This document shows, one piece after another, positions 39,492 to 49,321 of a DNA stretch of 64,000 nucleotides; positions within the stretch are counted from its first letter, which is position 1, and every line of letters starts with the position of its first letter. The DNA lies in assembly GCA_022226955.1 (NCBI GenBank), contig CP092079.1, forward strand, positions 2,410,396-2,474,395, given 5' to 3'. The position numbers and the translations under genes were made by a program. Under the pieces are notes generated by a model. It did not search any database. It saw only the letters and a program-made list of their open reading frames with translations, and was not told the DNA's origin. This DNA is from Nitrospira sp. (lineage in GTDB: Bacteria; Nitrospirota; Nitrospiria; Nitrospirales; Nitrospiraceae).

Positions 39492-40448
39492 TCACTGATT
39501 TCCCATCCGACTCACCAATTCGATCAACACCCCTTCCCGCAATCCCAACTCACTCACCAGGCATTCCTTCTCTCCGAGCGTCTCCATCACCGTTCTGATG
39601 ATGAGGGCCCCGGCGACGATGACTTCTTCGCGATTCCCTTCCAGGCCAGGCAGGCCGATACGGTCGGCTTTCTTGCGGCTCAGCAGAGTCTGTTCGAGCT
39701 CTTCCACGGTAGCGAGAGTCAGTCGATAGTTATGAATACGGGTGGAATCGTAGGCAGGCAGCTTCTGCGCCATGGAGGCCAGGGCTGAGACGGTGCCCGC
39801 CGTGCCAACGAAGGTGGCGGCTCCATAGTCTTTCATCTCCGAAACGGCCGCTTTCGTCTCCTGCGCAATCCATTCTCTGGCCTGCCGTACTTCCTCGCCG
39901 GTCGGCGGATCGTGGCGAAGTATCCGTTCGCACAGTCGCACCACGCCGATATCGATAGAACGGACAATTGGAGCCTGGCCTTGACGGTCCAGGATAAACT
40001 CGGTGCTCCCGCCGCCGATGTCGAGGGCAAACATATCGGTCACGCCGGGCGGCAGCCCGGAACGAATGCCAAGCAACGTGCGCCGGGCTTCTTCCTCGCC
40101 AGTGAGGATTTCAATGTCGAGTCCGGCTTCACGTTTCACGCGGTCCAGAAATTCAGCACGATTGGCAGCATCGCGTACCGCGCTCGTCGCGACCACCGCG
40201 CAGGCATCCACGCGATAGGTTTCGATGACCGACTTCCACTCGCGGAGACAGGGGATCACGCGATCCATCGCCGCCTGGCTCAAGCGCTTATTCTGATCGA
40301 CGCCTTCGCCAAGACGCAGGATGCGCCGCTCGGATCGAAGTTCTTTGAGAGGTACGCCAGGAGAGAGATCGGCGATGATCAGCCGGCAGGTCAGCGTGCC
40401 GATATCGATGCCGGCAAGCCGGCGCGGGCGGACGGAGGGGGACGTCAT
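39492..40448 (-). CDS. ppx: Exopolyphosphatase / pppGpp phosphatase (Ppx-GppA family)
   Basis: 318 aa, the short N-terminal-domain-only type. ASKHA ATPase-fold motifs: AGIDIGTLTCRLIIAD, the conserved Glu in LTGEEEARRT, and MFALDIGGGSTEFIL. Hydrolyses polyphosphate and/or pppGpp. Its start overlaps the stop of the 107-aa gene upstream (ATGA). Confidence 0.9.
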   Translation of the reverse strand: MTSPSVRPRRLAGIDIGTLTCRLIIADLSPGVPLKELRSERRILRLGEGVDQNKRLSQAAMDRVIPCLREWKSVIETYRVDACAVVATSAVRDAANRAEFLDRVKREAGLDIEILTGEEEARRTLLGIRSGLPPGVTDMFALDIGGGSTEFILDRQGQAPIVRSIDIGVVRLCERILRHDPPTGEEVRQAREWIAQETKAAVSEMKDYGAATFVGTAGTVSALASMAQKLPAYDSTRIHNYRLTLATVEELEQTLLSRKKADRIGLPGLEGNREEVIVAGALIIRTVMETLGEKECLVSELGLREGVLIELVSRMGNQ

Positions 40449-40768
40449 TGCTCGTTCCTGATCTCGTCCATTTCGGCATCGAGTTTCTTCCGCGCGTCTT
40501 TCAACTGCTGAATCTCGCGGACGACGCGGCCGATTTCTTCGTCGTAGGTCACCCGCTCGGCCGTCTCGCCCCGCTCTTTCATCTCCACGGCCCGCTCACC
40601 GATGTCTTTGTAGAGGTCGGACAATTGCTGATCGATCTTCCGGACTTCCAGCCGCATCCGGAGCAGTTCCGTCTCTTCCAGCGCGCGCCCGGCAACATGC
40701 GCCGTGCCCAATCGCAACGTCGCCAGCCCCGACCGGAAGTCGTCTTTCAATCGCTGCAACAATCCCAT
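40445..40768 (-). CDS. Coiled-coil protein between recG and ppx
   Basis: 107 aa from ATG 40768 (AAGGAGAGGC just before). Helical throughout, with clear heptads (LLRMRLEVRKIDQQLSDLYKDIGER and VREIQQLKDARKKLDAEMDEI). Overlaps ppx by 4 nt and follows recG by 8 nt, so recG, this gene and ppx form an operon. Function unknown. Confidence 0.8.
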   Translation of the reverse strand: MGLLQRLKDDFRSGLATLRLGTAHVAGRALEETELLRMRLEVRKIDQQLSDLYKDIGERAVEMKERGETAERVTYDEEIGRVVREIQQLKDARKKLDAEMDEIRNEQ

Positions 40769-40776
40769 GCCTCTCC

Positions 40777-43308
40777 TTAACTGATCGAGCCGAGCTCCAG
40801 CTTTTTCTCCCACTTTCTCAACATCGCGTCCTTCAATCCCTGATGCCCCGGCGCGCTCAGTTGCGGGTCTTGCTTGAGCAGTGAAAACGCTTCGAGTCTG
40901 GCCTGCTGCAACAGATCGCCATCCCGCACAATGTTGGCCACGCGAAACTCCGGCATCCCCCACTGGCGAAACCCGAAGAATTCCCCCGGCCCCCTGATGC
41001 GTAGATCCTCTTCCGCAATCACAAAGCCGTCGTTCGATTGCACCAGAGCATCTAGCCGTTCTCGCGCATTCGAGACCGGCTCGTCCACACCGAGCGGATG
41101 CCGCCCCAGCCTCGGACGATTTCGCCCCAACCCGGCCGCCATCAGCAAGCAATAGGACTGCTCCGCGCCACGCCCGACCCGGCCACGCAGTTGATGCAGC
41201 TGCGCCAGACCGAATCGCTCTGCATGCTCAATCATCATGATCGTCGCATTGGGCACATCGACGCCGACTTCAATCACGGTGGTAGCGACGAGCAGATGAA
41301 TCTTCCCGGCCTTGAAGTCGGCCATCACGGTTTCTTTCTCAGCCGATTTCATACGTCCGTGCAACAAGCCGACCTTGAATTCGGCGAACTCCCCGTTCTG
41401 CAATTCCTCAGCGCCTTGAATCGCCGCCTGCAAATCCGTCTTCTCCGATTCCTCCACCAATGGATAGACGACGTAGGCCTGCCGCTTATTTCCCAATTCA
41501 TCTTTGAGAATTTGATAGGCCCGGCGGCGCTGGGCGTCGCCGAACAAGAAGGTCCGCACCGGCCGGCGACCAGGCGGCAGCATATCGATGACGGAGACAT
41601 CCAAATCGCCATAGACCGTCATCGCGAGCGTACGCGGAATCGGCGTGGCCGTCAGCACGAGCACATCCGGCCGATACCCTTTGTCGATCAGGTTTTTCCG
41701 CTGCATCACGCCGAACTTGTGTTGTTCATCGACCACGGCGAGCCCGAGATTCTTGAAGGCGACGCCTTTCTGAATCAACGCATGGGTCCCGATCGCCACC
41801 TGCACCTCGCCGGAAGCCAGCTGCGCCGCTTGCGTTTTTTTCACCGCCGCCTTGTCGCTGCCTCGTAGCAATGCCACGCGCAATCCCAGTGCCTCCAAGG
41901 TTCCAGTGAGATTGCGATAGTGCTGCTCGGCCAGAATTTCCGTCGGCGCCATGAGCGCGGCCTGATAACCAGACCCGCAGGCCATGACGATGGCATGGAG
42001 CCCCACCACGGTCTTTCCCGACCCGACATCGCCCTGCACCAGCCGGTTCATCGGCTTGGGCGAAATCATGTCTCGATAAATCTCGCGAATGACCTGATCC
42101 TGCGCGGCCGTCAAGCGAAACGGCAGCAAGCGGCTCATCTGATCGACAATCGGCGCTCGCGGATTGAACTTGAGCCCCTTCGGCTGCTCCTGCATTGACC
42201 GTTGCCTGGCAGCCAAGGCCATCTGCAACAAAAACAATTCCTCAAACGCAAGCCGGCGATGCGCCGCCGTCTTGCCCTGCTCCAGCAAGCGAGCGTCCGA
42301 CCCGCTTTTCGGGAAATGCACGTCTTGAATGGCCTCTTGAATCGGGATCAGCCGCTGACGGGCGCGAAGCGCCACGGGCAGATGATCGCGCAAGGCTCCG
42401 GCATGCTCCTCCAGCAATCCCTTCACCAACACGCGCGATTGCCGGGACGTCCAGCCTTTCGTTTCATGGTAGATCGGGACGATACGGCCCACATGCAGCG
42501 CCGACTCCGCAGCCTCGCCCACCACTTCGTACTGTGCCACGTCCATGCGCGGGACCATCCAGCCTTGCTTTCCCGCAATGACGCGGCCGCTCATCATGAC
42601 GACTTTCCCGACCGCCAAGATATCTTCAAGGTAGGCCTGATTGAAGAACACCACCTGCATCTTCCCCGTCTCATCCTCAACGCCGACTTCCAGCACGGAC
42701 AACCGGCGATTCCTCGTGCGCTTCGCGTCGCATTTTGCAATCGCGCCACAGATCGACGTCACCATCCCCGGCACCAAGTTGCCAATGGGCGTCATCACGG
42801 ATCGGTCTTCATAGCGCCAGGGAATCGTCCATAACGCATCTTCAACCGTCGCCATTCCAAGCCGCTGCAACAGGGCCATGCGTTTCGGCCCAACGCCTTT
42901 CACAAACTGGACCGGCACATTCCAGACATCCTCTCGCGCCGATCCCGTAGATGACACGGCACCATCGAGCTGCCCCTCACGACCAGGCAACGGCTCCGGC
43001 GTGGCTTCGCGAAGCCGTCCAAGAATAACGCAAGCCGCTTGCAGCCGCCGCTGCTGTTCGCTGGCCGGAAGCGTCTGATGGAAATCGATGAAGAGGTCTC
43101 GAAGCGAGCGCAGACGAGACTCAATCGCTGGGGGAATCCATTCCTGCGCAAGGGCGGATTGAATCTGGCCCGACACAAAGCTGCTGAGATTCTTTACGGC
43201 TCCGGCGTGAGCGCAATCGTCCTTCGTCGCAAACTCAATCGGCCGCGCAAGGCGATCGAGCCACTCGTGAAACGTCGCAGGCAAGCTAGACTCGGCGGGA
43301 GACTCCAT
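40777..43308 (-). CDS. recG: ATP-dependent DNA helicase RecG
   Basis: 843 aa from ATG 43308; earlier Met codons at 43344 and 43329 are less likely. It has an N-terminal extension of about 130 residues not found in E. coli RecG (693 aa), then the wedge/OB domain, and the SF2 motor: Walker A GDVGSGKT, DEQHKFGV, LTATPIPRTLAMT, the TRG region and QLRGRVGRG. Restarts stalled replication forks and unwinds branched DNA. Confidence 0.95.
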   Translation of the reverse strand: MESPAESSLPATFHEWLDRLARPIEFATKDDCAHAGAVKNLSSFVSGQIQSALAQEWIPPAIESRLRSLRDLFIDFHQTLPASEQQRRLQAACVILGRLREATPEPLPGREGQLDGAVSSTGSAREDVWNVPVQFVKGVGPKRMALLQRLGMATVEDALWTIPWRYEDRSVMTPIGNLVPGMVTSICGAIAKCDAKRTRNRRLSVLEVGVEDETGKMQVVFFNQAYLEDILAVGKVVMMSGRVIAGKQGWMVPRMDVAQYEVVGEAAESALHVGRIVPIYHETKGWTSRQSRVLVKGLLEEHAGALRDHLPVALRARQRLIPIQEAIQDVHFPKSGSDARLLEQGKTAAHRRLAFEELFLLQMALAARQRSMQEQPKGLKFNPRAPIVDQMSRLLPFRLTAAQDQVIREIYRDMISPKPMNRLVQGDVGSGKTVVGLHAIVMACGSGYQAALMAPTEILAEQHYRNLTGTLEALGLRVALLRGSDKAAVKKTQAAQLASGEVQVAIGTHALIQKGVAFKNLGLAVVDEQHKFGVMQRKNLIDKGYRPDVLVLTATPIPRTLAMTVYGDLDVSVIDMLPPGRRPVRTFLFGDAQRRRAYQILKDELGNKRQAYVVYPLVEESEKTDLQAAIQGAEELQNGEFAEFKVGLLHGRMKSAEKETVMADFKAGKIHLLVATTVIEVGVDVPNATIMMIEHAERFGLAQLHQLRGRVGRGAEQSYCLLMAAGLGRNRPRLGRHPLGVDEPVSNARERLDALVQSNDGFVIAEEDLRIRGPGEFFGFRQWGMPEFRVANIVRDGDLLQQARLEAFSLLKQDPQLSAPGHQGLKDAMLRKWEKKLELGSIS

Positions 43309-43465
43309 AACTGGGCGAGATCGTAACATACCGCCGCAAGTCACTCAATGAAGCCATCCGGCACTCACAGGGAGTTCATGAGCCTGACTCCAATCGGTTA
43401 TCCGCATTGCAGTGATTTCTTGGCCCTCTTCTTCTCAGGTGTTACACTGAGCCACCCTAACGACT

Positions 43466-44914
43466 ATGTATCGCCGCAACATCCGACATATCCTCATTCC
43501 CCTGGCTGCTGGCTTGGGCCTCTTCTTGGCCTATCAGCTGCATTTCAAAGCCCTGTGGGTCACCGTGCCGGCGCCGCAAACACCGCCCCAGACAACCGAC
43601 GAGCCGTCGGCGTCTCACACAGCGGGCTTGCAGAGCGGGCCGCCGCCGACCGATGAAGAGATCAGACAAGTGCGTGGGATCGACCCTGCCATCGTGCCGG
43701 AAACAGACTCCAGTCGGCTGCTGGAAACCATTCGCGACGAGATCGACAAGAAACAGCTTCCCGCCGCCGAGCAGCATCTGAAAAACCTGGATGCATCGGT
43801 CCTCGCCGATGCGAAAGCCAAACCGTATGTCGCCATTCTCTGGAACAATCTTGGATTGGAACAAGAGCGGCTCGACGGAACCAAGGTATCCGTCAACGCG
43901 TTCAAGAAAGCCGCCGCGCTCGACAGCACCAACCCGATTATTCAATTAAATCTGGCGCACGCTTATTGGGAACTGCGCGATCCGGCGTTGAATCAGGAAT
44001 TTCTGACCGGGTTGATGGCTTTGGCTCCCAACGAGCCCTTTCCGCATCTTGCACTGGCCGATCTGCTCTACGAACAGGACCGGCTGAGTGAAGCCGCGCA
44101 ACATCTGACGCAGGCGACCGAACGGGCCGGCAAAGATCCGCGTATCCAGTCCTACCTCGCGACTGTCACGAATAAAGTGCGCCACACCGATGCGGTGGAA
44201 TCCCGCATGAACGCCAGAAGCAGCAGCCACTTTCTCGTCAAATATAATGGAGCAGAAGATCCACAGACCTGGACAGTGGTGCTGGAGATTTTAGAGGAGG
44301 CCTATCGCGAAATCGGCCAGCGACTCGGCCATTTCCCCGCCAAACCGATCGTGGTTGTCCTGCATACCAAAGACGCGTTTCAGACCGCCACCGGCAGCCC
44401 GGCCTGGGCCGACGGCCTCTACGATCCAACCCTCGGCCGCATCCAAATCCCGACACAAGGCGCCACGACCGATACGAAGTGGCTCACCGATGTCTTGCGC
44501 CATGAGTATGTGCATGCCCTCTTGCATGATCGCCTGGAGGGCCGGATCGGCTCGCTGCCGGTGTGGCTCAATGAAGGACTGGCGATGCAACTAGCCGGCA
44601 GTTCCTGGCCGGACCTCGACCAGGCCATGCCGAACGGCGGCTCAGTTCTGCACTTGCGCTATTTGGAAGGAGGATGGGGGCAGATGCCGCACGACGTAGC
44701 GACGCTGGCCTACCTCGAAGCCAATTCCGCCACGCACTACCTGATCGAACGATTCGGGATGAGCCGCGTGGTCGATCTCCTGGATGCCTTCAAGGGAAAC
44801 GCCACCGTTGCCACCGCGCTCCAGGACAAAATATTTCTCTCCTATGACCAATTCCACCAACAGTGGTTGGATACCTTTCTGCAAAAACGCAGTGCCCCCT
44901 CGCAAACCTCTTAG
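43466..44914 (+). CDS. Membrane-anchored TPR protein with gluzincin peptidase (MA-like) domain
   Basis: 482 aa. N-terminal membrane helix about 8-27, then a Pro-rich linker. TPR units lie at about 95-235 (AFKKAAALDSTNPIIQLNLAHAYWELRDP). A zinc-peptidase domain spans 250-482: HEYVH (His346, Glu347, His350) and the glutamate ligand in LNEGLAM (Glu370), as in PF13485 peptidase MA-like proteins. Probably periplasmic, processing unknown substrates. Its last 4 nt overlap the convergent next gene. Confidence 0.88.
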   Translation: MYRRNIRHILIPLAAGLGLFLAYQLHFKALWVTVPAPQTPPQTTDEPSASHTAGLQSGPPPTDEEIRQVRGIDPAIVPETDSSRLLETIRDEIDKKQLPAAEQHLKNLDASVLADAKAKPYVAILWNNLGLEQERLDGTKVSVNAFKKAAALDSTNPIIQLNLAHAYWELRDPALNQEFLTGLMALAPNEPFPHLALADLLYEQDRLSEAAQHLTQATERAGKDPRIQSYLATVTNKVRHTDAVESRMNARSSSHFLVKYNGAEDPQTWTVVLEILEEAYREIGQRLGHFPAKPIVVVLHTKDAFQTATGSPAWADGLYDPTLGRIQIPTQGATTDTKWLTDVLRHEYVHALLHDRLEGRIGSLPVWLNEGLAMQLAGSSWPDLDQAMPNGGSVLHLRYLEGGWGQMPHDVATLAYLEANSATHYLIERFGMSRVVDLLDAFKGNATVATALQDKIFLSYDQFHQQWLDTFLQKRSAPSQTS

Positions 44915-45789
44915 ATCGATTCTTCTTGGAGCTGCCGACCCGTATGGCCTGACCACGTCGGCAACCGCAGAGCCTTCTCCTCCACCGTTTCCGACTCAGC
45001 GATCTCGCCGGCGTCAGTCTGAGCAAATCGGTCTTCCCATAGAATGTGGCGGCCCTCGTCCTCAGACATCCTGATTCTGAAATCGAAGGAACGGCTGAGC
45101 TCCGATTTGTCGCGATCCGCGCTCACCAAGCGATTCGCGACCCGCTCCAGCTTGGCGCGGCGGATCCCATCCGTTGAAAACTCGTCTTCCCACACCAACC
45201 CGCCCGTTTCAGCGTCGAGCGCGCGGAGCAAGAACGACGGTTGGGAAGGCGAGGCTGGCTTTTCATGGACTCTGCTCACCGTCGCACGCCGCGGCACCAG
45301 CGTCGAGACCAGCTGTCTTGAACTTTCTGCATCGTGCGGCGTCAGATTCAAATTTCCTTCCCATTGAAACTTTCCAGTCGTCGCATCGTAGACCCGCAAG
45401 ACGAAATTGGAGAGGTCCGTCGCGCCCGCACCGACGCCGCCGGCAAAAATCCGAGCGCGCGGCTGCGATCCGTTCGTCGCCTGCTCTTCCTTCACATTCA
45501 ACTCATAGGTGTCGTCCGACAGCACCTCGCCGCTCTGCGGATCGTAGATCTTTACCGTGATCGTCGAGACATCCCCAACTTGATAGCCGAACCCAGCGGC
45601 GACAATTCCCATCGGGACCGGAGCCGCTTCGGCCCACGCCAGCGACGGACCGAGCACAATGCCCACAAGCCCCCAGGCCAGACTTTTAATGGAGTACCGC
45701 ACGCGGCGTGACGAGTGGAGCTTCTTCACCTGAAGCTTGGGAGACATGGCGCCGGTCACAGACTGAAGAAGACGGCTGATCCAAGACAT
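44911..45789 (-). CDS. Exported beta-rich hypothetical protein
   Basis: 292 aa from ATG 45789 (GGAGGGG about 10 nt upstream; Met at 45798 is too close to it). Signal sequence about 35-57, after a basic stretch (RRVRYSIKSLAW), cut near AWAEA. The mature part repeats a pattern of DPQSGEVL, DATTGKFQWEG and DAETGGLVWEDEF, as in a small beta-repeat protein. No enzyme motif. Function unknown. Confidence 0.65.
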   Translation of the reverse strand: MSWISRLLQSVTGAMSPKLQVKKLHSSRRVRYSIKSLAWGLVGIVLGPSLAWAEAAPVPMGIVAAGFGYQVGDVSTITVKIYDPQSGEVLSDDTYELNVKEEQATNGSQPRARIFAGGVGAGATDLSNFVLRVYDATTGKFQWEGNLNLTPHDAESSRQLVSTLVPRRATVSRVHEKPASPSQPSFLLRALDAETGGLVWEDEFSTDGIRRAKLERVANRLVSADRDKSELSRSFDFRIRMSEDEGRHILWEDRFAQTDAGEIAESETVEEKALRLPTWSGHTGRQLQEESI

Positions 45790-45967
45790 GATTGGCATGG
45801 CCCCTCCGTAATGTTGGGGTCATTCTGCCTGCATTGCACCCGCCGCGTATATTCCCCACTGTGGGAAGGTTCCCCTCGAACGAGGGGGTGAGAAGGGAGG
45901 CATGAGACTGAAAGTCCAGACCTGCAACGCCGTTGTTGCTAAGGCATGAACAGGCTATAGTGCGGCG

Positions 45968-46321
45968 ATGATAAGACCTTGGGGACTGCTAATCAGTTTA
46001 ATCGGCTTGACCGCCGTCGGTATGGCAACGCTGTTTCTCGTGAATCAGCCTAGCCAGGCAGAGCCAAGCCGTTTCCTCGTCGGCTTTCTCATCGGGCTGC
46101 CGGTATTCCTGCTGATCGTGGTCCGCTTGGGATATCGATGGGCGACGATGGCGAGTGTGATCTACGGAACTATAGGACTGGCGCTGGACTTATCGACAAT
46201 GGTCCAACTGGTCACGAAAGACCAGCCGACCGTCGCGGCACTGACGGCAAGCGGCTTCAGCGGGATTTTGAATTTTCTCGTGATCTCGTTCGGCGGGCGC
46301 GCGTTTTTGACAAGAGACTGA
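45968..46321 (+). CDS. Small four-helix membrane protein
   Basis: 117 aa with four hydrophobic segments (about 5-25, 35-57, 62-82, 93-113). No known family. Its stop codon lies inside the dispersed repeat that begins at 46317. Confidence 0.6.
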   Translation: MIRPWGLLISLIGLTAVGMATLFLVNQPSQAEPSRFLVGFLIGLPVFLLIVVRLGYRWATMASVIYGTIGLALDLSTMVQLVTKDQPTVAALTASGFSGILNFLVISFGGRAFLTRD

Positions 46322-46429
46322 AAAAACCCGTGCAGCGTCGTTCTCGTTGCGATCAAAGGCTCAACGTATCGAAACGTACGCCTCGCCTTCTCACTTGCTG
46401 CGGCCTTGCTGAACAGGCTTTTTGAGTCT
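46317..46429. repeat. Dispersed repeat with terminal inverted repeats, copy B (short form)
   Basis: 113 bp with inverted ends ACTGAAAAAACCC and its near-complement GGCTTTTTGAGT. It matches the outer blocks of 7793-7973 in reverse. It sits between two convergent genes and supplies the stop codons of both (46321 + and 46391 -), so it may act as a two-way terminator. The last residues of the methyltransferase (KRLKKPVQQGRSK) are encoded by it. Confidence 0.8.
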
Positions 46430-47452
46430 CTTACGGGACAAGCCCCCAGGCGCCACAGCCTCCAGGATCCCGTCCTCCCAATCCTCCGTCCCCGGCTTGA
46501 TCCGCAACACCTTAGTTTTGATAAACCCAGCCTCTTTCAGCCAGACACGCGTGGCCGCCGCCGTATAGGTATTGCCCTCTTCCGTAAAGAGCAGCATCGA
46601 GAGGGCAAAGAGATTCGCTTCGGCTGGACGAAGCCCTTCACGATCGTGCAGAAACGCATCCTGAATCAGCAACCGACCGCCTAGATTCAAGGCCGCGAGC
46701 GCGCGGCGGAAAATCGCCCGATTCGTCTCGGGCGAATAGATGTGCAGCACGTTGGAATACCAGATGACATCGTAGGTGCCGGGAATCTCTTCCTGCGTAA
46801 AATCGACCGGCAGGTAGCTAAGCCGGGAACCGGCCTTATGCGTCGAGGCAATCTCCCTAGCCACTTCAAGGGCCGCCGGACGGTCGCCGACCGTGGCGCG
46901 CAAGCGCGGATGTTTGGACAGAAACGCCATCGCGTACGTGCCAGGCCCACCGCCGAGATCGAGCAACGTCGTCGCGCCGTGCACATCCACTTGCGCGGCA
47001 ATCTTCGGCGCCGTCTCCAGCGTCCGATAGTGCATGGCCCAGGTGAATCGTTGGCGATAACCCGGCTCTTCCGGCACATTCTCATCCAACGGACGCCCCG
47101 TCCGCACGGATTCTCCCAGGCGAAGCCAATCCTTCTCATGGTTCATCATCAGATCGAGATAGTCTTTGCGATAGGCGGCATGCCGGGCATTCAACGCGGT
47201 CGCCGCCAGCCGGCTGTTGCGATAGGCCGAACCGATTTTCGTCAGCAGGCCAGCCATGGCCAGATTGCGGCACAGGATCGAGAGTCCCCGCTCGCTGACG
47301 GACAACGCCTTGGCCAATTGTGGAATCGTCCAACGGCGCGCGCCGATTTTGGTAAAGAGATCCAACTCCAGCGCCAGGATGAGAACTCTCGGCAGCCGAT
47401 AGGCCGAGACCGCGTCGCGAAACTCATCGAAGGTGGTAATGCGTCGCGTCAT
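46391..47452 (-). CDS. O-methyltransferase with N-terminal winged helix
   Basis: 353 aa from ATG 47452, overlapping the upstream stop (TGATG). N-terminal dimerisation/winged-helix domain (LALELDLFTKIGARRWTIPQ), then a class I methyltransferase with motif LLDLGGGPGTYAMAF and an Asp in a later motif, as in the acetylserotonin/CrtF-type family. The last ~13 residues come from the repeat element. Last gene of an operon with a TPR protein, an MBL-like protein and a TlpA-like protein. Substrate unknown. Confidence 0.82.
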   Translation of the reverse strand: MTRRITTFDEFRDAVSAYRLPRVLILALELDLFTKIGARRWTIPQLAKALSVSERGLSILCRNLAMAGLLTKIGSAYRNSRLAATALNARHAAYRKDYLDLMMNHEKDWLRLGESVRTGRPLDENVPEEPGYRQRFTWAMHYRTLETAPKIAAQVDVHGATTLLDLGGGPGTYAMAFLSKHPRLRATVGDRPAALEVAREIASTHKAGSRLSYLPVDFTQEEIPGTYDVIWYSNVLHIYSPETNRAIFRRALAALNLGGRLLIQDAFLHDREGLRPAEANLFALSMLLFTEEGNTYTAAATRVWLKEAGFIKTKVLRIKPGTEDWEDGILEAVAPGGLSRKRLKKPVQQGRSK

Positions 47453-47886
47453 CAGGCCCTGCCAATCTCTCGCAGGCACCAACGCATGAGATCCTGCACT
47501 TTGGATGGATTGCCGATATCCACCGGGCGCGCGAATGTCGCCGCAACGAATTCGTCGGTCATCTCCGTCTCTTCGGTAAATCCAGATTGCAAAAGCAGCG
47601 CGCGATATTTCCCGACTGCCGGCTGAATAAAATACTTCGCCTGCTTCGCCACTTCATCCGTTCCAAGGTCTTCCGGCGTTCCATCGGACATCAGGGCCAT
47701 CACATCGTCCATCGCAACCCCGTACTGACAGAGCACGAATCCTTCAGGCTTGACCTCCAGCAGCCAGCCATCGGAGCCCAGATCCATCGCCACGGCTCCG
47801 CCCGGTTCCAATTCATAGAGCTGGGGAAACGCGCGCATCAGCGCCGCGCGAAGCTGGGGCCAGGCGGAAACAGCCGGATCGCTCAT
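47452..47886 (-). CDS. Hypothetical protein in the methyltransferase operon
   Basis: 144 aa, alpha/beta, no signal peptide. Overlaps the TPR gene upstream by 4 nt and the methyltransferase downstream by 1 nt, so certainly co-translated. Not recognised; the PDIGNPSKVQDLMRW end is distinctive. Confidence 0.7.
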   Translation of the reverse strand: MSDPAVSAWPQLRAALMRAFPQLYELEPGGAVAMDLGSDGWLLEVKPEGFVLCQYGVAMDDVMALMSDGTPEDLGTDEVAKQAKYFIQPAVGKYRALLLQSGFTEETEMTDEFVAATFARPVDIGNPSKVQDLMRWCLREIGRA

Positions 47887-48707
47887 GCATGCGACTCGCG
47901 ATAAGGCGGGGTGGAATCGGTCTCCGCCAGCCGGGCGCGGAGCTCCCTAAGGCGCTTGGTATTTTCTTCGAGCTTGGGCAACTGGTATTTGCGATCCATG
48001 AGCACGACGAGTTCGAGGAGGTCGGCCGCGTCCTGCAACCGGCCGATCGCTTCATAACACTGGGCCAGCACATACCGCGCCCCACCGGCCCGCAATTCAT
48101 CGCGCGCCCGCTCAGCAATCGACTGGCTGGTTTGGCAGCAGGCAATCGCATCGTCATACCGTTCTTGCATCAGAAACGTCCGGCCGATCATCCGCCAGGC
48201 ATCGGCCACACCGCCCTGATTGCCCAAGCGCCGCATCAGCACCAGCGAATACTCGTAGTACTGAATCGCTTGCTCGTATTGACCGACCTCGCGCGCCACC
48301 AGGCCAAGATCCGATAGCAGCACCGCCTTCGCCGCTTCATCGTGCGCCTTCGTCAGGAGATCCAGCGCTTCCAAATAGTAGGCGCGGGCGCGTTCCCATT
48401 CGCCGGCGTCGGCGCGCAGATTGCCTAAATTGCCCAGCGTCGTTCCGATCCCCTTCTCGTCGCCAAGAATCTTTTGCAACTCCAACACTTCCTGATAGTA
48501 CGTCTGCGCCGAGTCCCGCCTGCCGCTGACCGCGCAGATATTGCCGAGATTCCCAAGTGTCGCGGCCATCGCCCGCTGATCCCCGGTCATCCGGTCGCAT
48601 TCCAGCGCCTTGGCGTAACAGGTGTACGCTTCCGTATAGAGGCCGCGCGAGAAATGCTCGTTCCCCTGGCGATTCAATTCTTCGGACAATCCGTTTCGTA
48701 ATGGCAT
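47883..48707 (-). CDS. TPR-repeat protein
   Basis: 274 aa. Six or so tetratricopeptide units from residue 7 to about 235 (GNEHFSRGLYTEAYTCYAKAL, LGNLGNICAVSGRRDSAQTYYQEVLEL), of the kinesin-light-chain/SNAP type. No signal peptide, so cytoplasmic. A scaffold for the operon proteins. Confidence 0.85.
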   Translation of the reverse strand: MPLRNGLSEELNRQGNEHFSRGLYTEAYTCYAKALECDRMTGDQRAMAATLGNLGNICAVSGRRDSAQTYYQEVLELQKILGDEKGIGTTLGNLGNLRADAGEWERARAYYLEALDLLTKAHDEAAKAVLLSDLGLVAREVGQYEQAIQYYEYSLVLMRRLGNQGGVADAWRMIGRTFLMQERYDDAIACCQTSQSIAERARDELRAGGARYVLAQCYEAIGRLQDAADLLELVVLMDRKYQLPKLEENTKRLRELRARLAETDSTPPYRESHA

Positions 48708-48719
48708 AAGGAACTTCCG

Positions 48720-49313
48720 CTATTGCAGCGCCTGCTCCAAAATCGGCTTCGCCCCGGTCAAAATTGAGGCGCCATCGCCGACCAATACCGAATCGAATGA
48801 ATACTTCAGCAAGCGCCGCAATCCTTCTCTGGCCTTTTCACGATCGGCATATTTCTCAGCCGGCAGCATAGACAGGGCCCCGGTTGGTTTGCCGATTAAG
48901 GCATCGCCGAATATTAAAACCCCCTTGCCCTGCTGAATAAACAGTGCCGACTCCCCGGGTGATTTTTGATCCTTCAGGTGAACGACCCAGATGCCACCGG
49001 GAAGAAGCTCCTGATCCTTGAACGTCTTCGTCGCCGTCACATCCATCTGCGCGGCATCCGCCTCCGGCACGAACAGCTGGCATTTGAATTCTGCCTGTAC
49101 CGTCGCCGCCTCGCGCACATGATCGCGGTTTGTCACGATGATGTAATCGACAGGGCCATTCCGGCGAATCATCGTGCTCGCCTCCGCCGTCATTGGAGGT
49201 GGATCGACGAGAATCTTGTGTTCGCCGACCGTCAGAAACAACCCGTTAAAATCGATCTGCTTCTCGTCGGAAAACCATGACCACTGCCAGATGCCTGGTA
49301 AAAGAGGTTTCAT
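48720..49313 (-). CDS. Degenerate metallo-beta-lactamase-fold protein
   Basis: 197 aa. MBL layout (FLTVGEHKILVDPP, VDYIIVTNRDH, SALFIQQGKGVLIFGDALIG) but the HxHxDH metal motif reads TNRDH, with the first two His replaced, and the later His is also missing. So it is probably inactive as a hydrolase or uses another metal set. Same operon as the TlpA-like and TPR genes. Confidence 0.7.
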   Translation of the reverse strand: MKPLLPGIWQWSWFSDEKQIDFNGLFLTVGEHKILVDPPPMTAEASTMIRRNGPVDYIIVTNRDHVREAATVQAEFKCQLFVPEADAAQMDVTATKTFKDQELLPGGIWVVHLKDQKSPGESALFIQQGKGVLIFGDALIGKPTGALSMLPAEKYADREKAREGLRRLLKYSFDSVLVGDGASILTGAKPILEQALQ

Positions 49314-49321
49314 AGCAACCG

